Positions 6,345-10,024 of a DNA stretch of 10,024 bases are shown here, in pieces. A program made the translations under genes and the position numbers. This stretch comes from an uncultured Phenylobacterium sp. (GTDB lineage: Bacteria > Pseudomonadota > Alphaproteobacteria > Caulobacterales > Caulobacteraceae), in NCBI GenBank assembly GCA_945952355.1, contig CAMFIW010000059.1:1-10024 (forward strand), read 5' to 3'. Within the stretch, counting starts at the first letter, position 1; each line of letters starts with the position of its first letter. The notes under the pieces were generated by a model. The model saw only the letters and a program-made list of their open reading frames with translations. It did not search any database and was not told where the DNA came from.

Positions 6345-6782
6345 CTAGTGGGGAGGAGGCTGACGCAGCCCCGACAGGCGCCGCAGGCCCGCCAGCACCG
6401 CGCGCTGGGTCTCGGCGTCGGCGACGGTGCGGTGGAGAGTCCGCAGGGCGGCCAGGTGCACCTCGACGGCGCGGCGGTCCACCGAGGCGTCGGCCTCGCC
6501 GGCGTCCAGCAGGTCGCAGAGCGACCGCGCCGCCATGGCCAGGGCCTCGTCGTCGCCGACGCACATCGACACGATGTTCGAGGCCTCGTTGTAGATCTCC
6601 GGATTCTTCAGCCCGGGCTCCGACAGGCGTGCGAGCGCCCGGTCGATCTCGGCCAGGCAGCCCTCGCGCTGGTCGCGCACCGCCTGTTCCGCGCGCTTCA
6701 GCGCCTCACCGACATGGATTCCGCCCCGAGCGCGCATCTTGGTCCCGAGCGCGGTCGGCCCGAACTTCTTCACGACAATCAC
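6345..6782 (-). CDS. Small helical protein resembling chemotaxis protein CheE
   Basis: 145 residues from a GTG at 6782, preceded by AAGGG 7 nt upstream. The GTG overlaps the stop of the response-regulator gene (GTGA, 4 nt), so the two are translationally coupled. A basic N-terminus (KKFGPTALGTKMRARGG) is followed by helices: VGEALKRAEQAVRDQREGCL (24-43), AEIDRALARLSE, IYNEASNIVSMCV (63-75), ALAMAARSLCDLLD (80-93), AVEVHLAALRTLHRTV (105-120) and ETQRAVLAGLRRLS. The combination of a GG-x-V-x-EAL opening, SLCDLLD, and VEVHLAALR with a closing GLRR resembles my memory of Caulobacter CheE, a protein coded in chemotaxis clusters whose mechanism is poorly known. That match is from recall, not a search. 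Location with a CheY-like protein and opposite an MCP gene supports a chemotaxis role. No membrane helix, no enzymatic motif. A hairpin follows at once after the stop. Confidence 0.72.
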   Translation of the reverse strand: MIVVKKFGPTALGTKMRARGGIHVGEALKRAEQAVRDQREGCLAEIDRALARLSEPGLKNPEIYNEASNIVSMCVGDDEALAMAARSLCDLLDAGEADASVDRRAVEVHLAALRTLHRTVADAETQRAVLAGLRRLSGLRQPPPH

Positions 6783-7372
6783 AATTGCACCCTTTGTGGA
6801 GCGACGACGGCGCTGAGCTCGTCCTGAGTAAGATTCTCGCCCGCGACGCTGGAGACGTCGCCGGCGAGATCGCTCTCGCGGCGGCCGTCGGGGAAGTCGG
6901 CCGGTGGGCCGCTCTGGCGAAACCGGCGGTCGGGACCGACATAGGCGTCGCATATCACGAACGGCCGCGTTCCCTTGCCGATCCAGTAGAGCCGCTCGAG
7001 GATCACTTTCGGGCTGATCGGCTTGGCGACGATGAAGTTGGCCCCGCAATCGCGCGCCCGCGCGACGTCGGGCCGGCGGGTGTGGGCGGTGGTCACCAGG
7101 GCCGGCGTCATCCGCGCCGCCTCCCCGGGAAGATGGCGGATCCAGTGCACGAGGTCGTAGCCGTCGATCTCCGGCATCTGGGCGTCGGTGATCACCAGGT
7201 CGTAGGTGTGGCGCTGCATCAGCTCCTGCGCCGCGGCGCCGGTGTCCGCGCGCGTGATCTGCTTCATGCCGAAGGCGTTGAGCACCGAGCACATCAGCTC
7301 CAGCGCCTGGGGGTTGTCGTCCACCACAAGCGCCGTTGCGAACTTCAGATTGACGCGATCGCTGGTCTGCAC
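6779..7372 (-). CDS. CheY-like single-receiver response regulator with GPDRR tail
   Basis: 197 residues from a GTG at 7372 with GAGGA (7381-7377) four bases upstream. The frame is open further up to 7543 but no better start or domain lies there. Residues about 11-132 are a receiver domain: acidic pair D18-D19 in ALVVDDN, phosphoacceptor D63 in LVITDAQMPEIDGYDL, switch T95 in LVTTAHT and K117 in FIVAKPIS. After the last helix a non-domain tail of about 60 residues carries RPFVICDAYVGPDRRF (136-151) and a second RR in PDGRRES. The GPDRR element recurs, as I recall, in alphaproteobacterial response regulators, where its role is unclear. With no output domain it should act by protein contact, as CheY does. 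It overlaps the CheE-like gene by GTGA, and the MCP gene diverges upstream. A CtrA-like box about 70 nt before the start suggests cell-cycle control. Confidence 0.92.
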   Translation of the reverse strand: MQTSDRVNLKFATALVVDDNPQALELMCSVLNAFGMKQITRADTGAAAQELMQRHTYDLVITDAQMPEIDGYDLVHWIRHLPGEAARMTPALVTTAHTRRPDVARARDCGANFIVAKPISPKVILERLYWIGKGTRPFVICDAYVGPDRRFRQSGPPADFPDGRRESDLAGDVSSVAGENLTQDELSAVVAPQRVQL

Positions 7373-7426
7373 GTCGTCCTCGTGGGGGGATCGCGTGAAC
7401 GAAACCCGCGGCCGCTGCCGGGGCGA

Positions 7427-7434
7427 AGTTGAGC
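7427..7434 (-). promoter_or_regulatory. -10-like element of the response-regulator operon
   Basis: GCTCAACT on the minus strand is a partial match to GCTANAWC. It predicts a start near 7420, leaving a leader of about 48 nt. Its value is mainly positional: it lies where a -10 would be if the CtrA-like box at 7458-7444 covered the -35 region. Confidence 0.3.
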
Positions 7435-7443
7435 ATGGGGCGG

Positions 7444-7458
7444 TTAACCCCCAAATAA
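7444..7458 (-). promoter_or_regulatory. CtrA-like binding site upstream of the response-regulator operon
   Basis: The minus strand reads TTAT-TTGGGGG-TTAAC, against the CtrA consensus TTAA-N7-TTAAC; 8 of 9 defined bases agree. The second half lies in the palindrome GGTTAACC (7442-7449). TTAA is rare in this GC-rich window, and the box is centred about 30 bp before the predicted start, the usual place for CtrA activation in Caulobacterales, where CtrA controls flagellar and chemotaxis genes. Confidence 0.5.
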
Positions 7459-7486
7459 AATCGGCTCCTGTGACCAGATGTCGCCC

Positions 7487-7501
7487 TACTCGATTTGAGT
7501 A
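7487..7501. repeat. Dyad TACTC-N5-GAGTA, possible operator
   Basis: A perfect 5-bp inverted repeat with 5-bp spacer in the AT-richer core. A related 13-mer, ACTCG-aaa-CAAGT, occurs at 7694-7706 near the MCP side; the two 13-mers agree at 9 of 13 positions. They could be two sites for one regulator. Confidence 0.35.
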
Positions 7502-7527
7502 ATCGCTGGCATTGAAGCAATTCATAA

Positions 7528-7542
7528 TGCGACAGAGTCGCA
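7528..7542. repeat. Dyad TGCGAC-aga-GTCGCA, possible operator
   Basis: A perfect 6-bp inverted repeat with a 3-nt centre, overlapping the palindrome GCAATTGC (7540-7547). The short centre disfavours an RNA hairpin and favours a dimeric DNA-binding site. Confidence 0.35.
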
Positions 7543-7781
7543 ATTGCTACATTGTACATCTCTAGGTTTGCGCGCGGCCGCGAGGCCCGCGCCACCTCGG
7601 AGAGCGCCAAACCGCGTCCCGGACGCCTTGGACGCGAATCCCCGCCGCATCGCCGGGATGCGCGTACGATTACCTGGAACGGGAGTTTTATTACTCGAAA
7701 CAAGTGGTTGGGCTGCCGCCGCCGGTCCCCCTTGTTCACCATCGATTATTTTGGCTGAACGACGTTCTCCGCGGCGAACGC

Positions 7782-7798
7782 CACCATCGATGGAGAGG
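7782..7798 (+). promoter_or_regulatory. MCP ribosome site overlapped by palindrome CCATCGATGG
   Basis: GGAGAGG (7792-7798) is the Shine-Dalgarno for the ATG at 7803. The first two G's also close the perfect palindrome CCATCGATGG (7784-7793). The left part, CACCATCGAT (7782-7791), repeats an identical 10-mer at 7737-7746, 45 bp upstream. The site decides the MCP start and might be bound by a regulator. Confidence 0.5.
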
Positions 7799-7802
7799 CA
7801 AA

Positions 7803-9713
7803 ATGAGTTTCCGCGTCGCGCATGTGCTGCGTCTGTTCGGCGCCATGCTGATGCTGGCCTTGGCGGTCCTGACAGGCGTGTCGCTGTCGTCGCTGAACAG
7901 TGTCCGGATCGGCGGCCACACGTTCGAGCGGATCAACGCCAACAGCGATCTGACGGCCGATATCCTGCCGCCGCCGCTCTATCTGGTGGAGGCCCACCTG
8001 TGGGTCATGGAGATCGAGGCCGACCCGTCCCATGCGGCCGAACCGATCCAGCGCCTGGAAACCCTCCACCGCGACTATCTCGATCGCATCGGCTACTGGC
8101 GCGCGCACGCGCCGTCCCCGGCCATCGCCCACGCCCTGTTCGACGACCTCGACCCCGCCGCTCGAGCCTTCTGGGATGTCGTCTATGGCGAACTCCTCCC
8201 GGCGGTCCGCCAAGGCGACCGCGCCGCCGTCGCGCTGGCGGGCGACCACGTCGACGCGGCCTATGCCCGACAGCGCAAGACGGTCGACCGTCTGGTCCCC
8301 ATGCTGGACGCGGAGGACAAGTCCTTGCAGGCGACCGCCGCCGGGGTGGTGCGCGGGGGCTGGATCGTGGTCGTGGCGGCCGCGCTGATCACGGCCGTCG
8401 GCGCGTGGATCGCCCTGGCCCTCGTGCGGCGGCGCGTGTTGACGCCCATCGAAGGCATGAGCCGGTTCATGGCGCGGCTCGCAGATGGCGACTATAGCGC
8501 GGCGGCGCCCTATACCGGCCGCAAGGACGAGGTTGGCGAGATGGCGGCCTCGGTCGAGGTGTTCCGCCAGGCCGCGCTCGAGCGCCAGGCCGCTCGCCTC
8601 CAGCAGGAAGAGGCCCGCCGCACCCACGAGGCCGAACGCGCCCAGCGCGAGGTCGAGCGCACCGCCGCCGACGATCAGCGCACCGACGTGGTCCAGCGTC
8701 TCGCCGACGGGCTTTCCCGCATGGCGGCCGGGGACCTCGCCATTCGCTTGCCCACGCCGTTCCCTGGCGAGTACGAGCGTCTGCGCACCGACTTCAACGC
8801 CGCCGTACATGCCCTCGACGACCTGATCGGCACGATCGGCGCCGCGGTCGGCAGGGTCGATTCCGGCTCCCGCGAGATCGCCCAGGCGGCCGACGACCTG
8901 TCGCGCCGCACCGAGCAGCAGGCCGCTAACCTGGAAGAGACCGCCGCCGCCCTCGACCAGCTCACCGCCACCGTCAAGCAGACCGCCGACGCCGCCCGCG
9001 AGGCCCACGGCCAGGTGGTCGGCGCTCGCGGCCAGGCCGAACAATCCGGCGAGGTCGTGCGCTCGGCCGTCTCCGCCATGGCGCGCATCGAAGAGTCGTC
9101 GCGACAGATCGGCCAGATCATCGGCGTCATCGACGAGATCGCCTTCCAGACCAACCTGCTGGCCCTCAATGCGGGCGTCGAGGCCGCCCGGGCCGGCGAG
9201 GCCGGGCGCGGCTTCGCGGTCGTCGCGTCCGAAGTGCGGGCGCTCGCCCAGCGCTCCGCCGAGGCGGCCAAGGAGATCAAGGCCCTGATCCTGGCCTCGA
9301 ACGACCAGGTCAATTCGGGCGTCGATCTCGTCGCGCGCACCGGCGAGGCGCTCGCCGGCATCATGGACCAGGTGTCCAACATCGACGTCCTGGTCACCAG
9401 CATCGCCGCCAGCGCCGGCGAACAGTCCTCCGGCCTCGGCGAGGTCAATGTCGCGGTCAACCAGATGGACCAGATGACCCAGCAGAACGCCGCCATGGTC
9501 GAGCAGACCACCGCCGCCGCCCACGCCATGCGCGCCAGCTCCGGCGACCTCGCCACCCGCGTCCAGGCCTTCGTCACCACGCCCCGGGCCGCCCGCTCGG
9601 CCGCCGCCGCCCCGCCTCCGTCCCGGCGGCCCCGCCCGGCTCCGGTCGCCCGCGGTGGCCTGGCCCTGGCCCACGCCTCCAGAGCCGAGGCCGAAGGCTG
9701 GGAGGCGTTCTAG
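7803..9713 (+). CDS. Methyl-accepting chemotaxis protein (transmembrane receptor)
   Basis: 636 residues from the ATG at 7803; GGAGAGG just upstream decides this over a GTG at 7704 in the same frame. Membrane helices lie at about 9-29 and 186-208 and bound a periplasmic, mostly helical sensor of about 155 residues. The sensor carries the segment [18 protein letters not shown] (49-66), which I recall from other MCP sensors; its ligand is unknown. A HAMP domain (about 209-262) is followed by a charged coiled coil (260-295) and a second HAMP-like unit (about 296-343). The methyl-accepting signalling domain (about 350-590) has the conserved hairpin tip [20 protein letters not shown] (445-464) that contacts CheA and CheW. 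A Pro/Ala/Arg linker ends in GWEAF, a WxxF-type pentapeptide expected to tether CheR/CheB. It diverges from a CheY-like/CheE-like operon, so the products may act together, and ends before a strong hairpin. Confidence 0.95.
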   Translation: MSFRVAHVLRLFGAMLMLALAVLTGVSLSSLNSVRIGGHTFERINANSDLTADILPPPLYLVEAHLWVMEIEADPSHAAEPIQRLETLHRDYLDRIGYWRAHAPSPAIAHALFDDLDPAARAFWDVVYGELLPAVRQGDRAAVALAGDHVDAAYARQRKTVDRLVPMLDAEDKSLQATAAGVVRGGWIVVVAAALITAVGAWIALALVRRRVLTPIEGMSRFMARLADGDYSAAAPYTGRKDEVGEMAASVEVFRQAALERQAARLQQEEARRTHEAERAQREVERTAADDQRTDVVQRLADGLSRMAAGDLAIRLPTPFPGEYERLRTDFNAAVHALDDLIGTIGAAVGRVDSGSREIAQAADDLSRRTEQQAANLEETAAALDQLTATVKQTADAAREAHGQVVGARGQAEQSGEVVRSAVSAMARIEESSRQIGQIIGVIDEIAFQTNLLALNAGVEAARAGEAGRGFAVVASEVRALAQRSAEAAKEIKALILASNDQVNSGVDLVARTGEALAGIMDQVSNIDVLVTSIAASAGEQSSGLGEVNVAVNQMDQMTQQNAAMVEQTTAAAHAMRASSGDLATRVQAFVTTPRAARSAAAAPPPSRRPRPAPVARGGLALAHASRAEAEGWEAF

Positions 9714-9725
9714 CCGCCCGCTGCG

Positions 9726-9753
9726 GCCGCGGCCCCTTCGCCGGGGCTGCGGC
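9726..9753 (+). terminator. Strong GC hairpin after the MCP gene
   Basis: GCCGCGGCCCC (9726-9736) pairs with GGGGCTGCGGC (9743-9753) over 11 bp with one G-U pair and the 6-nt loop ttcgcc. It starts 13 nt after the stop codon, a typical terminator position. Only scattered T's follow, so it may be an intrinsic terminator lacking the usual U-tract. Confidence 0.6.
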
Positions 9754-9821
9754 GCGCGCTATTCCCTCAGAGGGCCGCGCGTTCGGCTGAGTCGTCGATC
9801 GCGCCCGACAGGGGGTAAGGG

Positions 9822-10024
9822 ATGCTGTTCGGCGTACTGGCGTTTGCTTCCGTCCTGGCCTCGGCGCCGGCCGCCGCCGACCCGTCGTCGAAGGTCCCCG
9901 CTCCGGACTGGAACCTCACCCCCGTGTTCGCGGACGCCGCCGCGGCCGGCGCCGAGGCCAAGGCCATCGACGCTGCCCTGCCGGGCCTGGCCCAATGGCG
10001 CGGCCGCTTGGCCGATCCCGAGGC
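9822..10024 (+). CDS. Probable exported M3-family oligoendopeptidase (PepF-like), N-terminal part
   Basis: 67 codons from the ATG at 9822 to the window edge. An in-frame TAA at 9816-9818 rules out an earlier start, and AGGGGG (9810-9815) is a suitable ribosome site six bases upstream. The first 19 residues (MLFGVLAFASVLASAPAAA) form a signal peptide that lacks the usual Lys/Arg near the start, with cleavage likely before DPSS. The mature N-terminus carries PDWNLTPVFADAAA, like the W-[DN]-L-[ST]-x-[LV]-[FY] opening of M3B oligoendopeptidase F proteins, followed by a helix ending in LPGLAQWRGRLADPEA. The zinc-binding HEXXH lies outside the window, so the family call rests on the opening motif alone. 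If right, it is a periplasmic peptidase cutting short peptides. It follows the MCP hairpin and is probably transcribed independently; no promoter was identified in the 108-nt gap. Confidence 0.65.
   Translation, partial: MLFGVLAFASVLASAPAAADPSSKVPAPDWNLTPVFADAAAAGAEAKAIDAALPGLAQWRGRLADPE

Larger units (their letters stand above)
7373..7802. other. 430-nt divergent regulatory region between response-regulator operon and MCP gene
   Basis: No convincing gene lies here; the short frames that cross it lack family resemblance and ribosome sites. It holds an AT-richer core (about 7440-7560) in an otherwise GC-rich window. Contents in order: the CtrA-like box (7444-7458); dyad TACTC-N5-GAGTA (7487-7501); dyad TGCGAC-aga-GTCGCA (7528-7542); palindrome GCAATTGC (7540-7547); and GCTACATT (7546-7553), a 7-of-8 match to a -10 on the plus strand but with a poor -35. 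Then comes a GC-rich stretch (7565-7670) with nothing recognised, a dyad-like ACTCG-aaa-CAAGT (7694-7706), and CACCATCGAT twice (7737-7746, 7782-7791). The MCP promoter cannot be assigned with confidence. Confidence 0.6.

Noticed and set aside
5960..7432. Plus-strand open frame of 490 codons opposite the chemotaxis operon
   Set aside because: Arg/Pro/Gly-rich product without motifs; the minus-strand genes there have conserved receiver residues and coupled starts.
7507..7523. Sigma-54 promoter (TGGCATTGAAGCAATTC) for the MCP
   Set aside because: The GC of the -12 element is not at the required spacing from the -24 GG.
7373..7543. Longer N-terminus for the response regulator (start at 7543)
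   Set aside because: The extra 57 residues have no domain character and would cover the CtrA-like box; the GTG at 7372 has GAGGA just upstream.
7552..7758. Possible 68-residue protein in the divergent gap
   Set aside because: No ribosome site, no hydrophobic or conserved pattern, and it crosses the presumed regulatory elements.
7746..9674. Minus-strand open frame of 642 codons opposite the MCP gene
   Set aside because: Mirror of MCP codon bias in a GC-rich gene; product is Gly/Asp/Ala repeats with no fold signature.
9764..9774. CCCTC-a-GAGGG as a second terminator after the MCP gene
   Set aside because: A one-base centre cannot form a loop without losing pairs; at most a DNA-level palindrome.

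Overview
The window is very GC-rich and almost fully coding, with short intergenic gaps. Several traits point to an alphaproteobacterium of the Caulobacterales, most likely Phenylobacterium- or Caulobacter-like. These are a UrcA-family secreted protein, a CtrA-like box (TTAN-N7-TTAAC) in front of a chemotaxis response regulator, promoter elements of the Caulobacter type (TTGACGS / GCTANAWC), apparently leaderless starts, and response-regulator and MCP features typical of that group. The genus is inferred by eye. No mobile element, tRNA, rRNA or CRISPR was seen.

Layout. (a) Positions 1-845, minus strand: a two-gene operon, a GT34-like glycosyltransferase followed with a 1-nt stop/start overlap by a YhhN-type membrane protein cut by the window edge. 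(b) 908-3164, plus strand: a double-hotdog acyl-CoA thioesterase and, 10 nt later, an exported M20 metallopeptidase. The two transcription units diverge from a 62-nt region (846-907) whose -10 elements sit so close to the ATGs that both mRNAs may be leaderless. (c) 3342-5307, plus: a small secreted UrcA-family protein, then a CadC/ToxR-like membrane-spanning transcription regulator with a TPR-type periplasmic domain. (d) 5324-6247, minus: a protein made of two copies of one winged-helix-containing unit, each carrying the motif PYETTRRHVG. (e) 6345-7372, minus: a CheY-like response regulator with a GPDRR tail, overlapping by GTGA with a small helical protein that resembles Caulobacter CheE. (f) 7373-7802: a 430-nt divergent regulatory region, partly AT-rich, with a CtrA-like box, several dyads and a repeated 10-mer. 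(g) 7803-9713, plus: a methyl-accepting chemotaxis protein ending in a WEAF tether-like tail, followed by a strong GC hairpin. (h) 9822 to the end, plus: the exported N-terminus of a probable M3 oligoendopeptidase.

The most coherent functional block is (e)-(g): receptor, response regulator and CheE-like protein face each other across a regulatory region that looks tied to the CtrA cell-cycle/motility circuit. The most unusual single protein is the tandem-duplicated winged-helix protein in (d).
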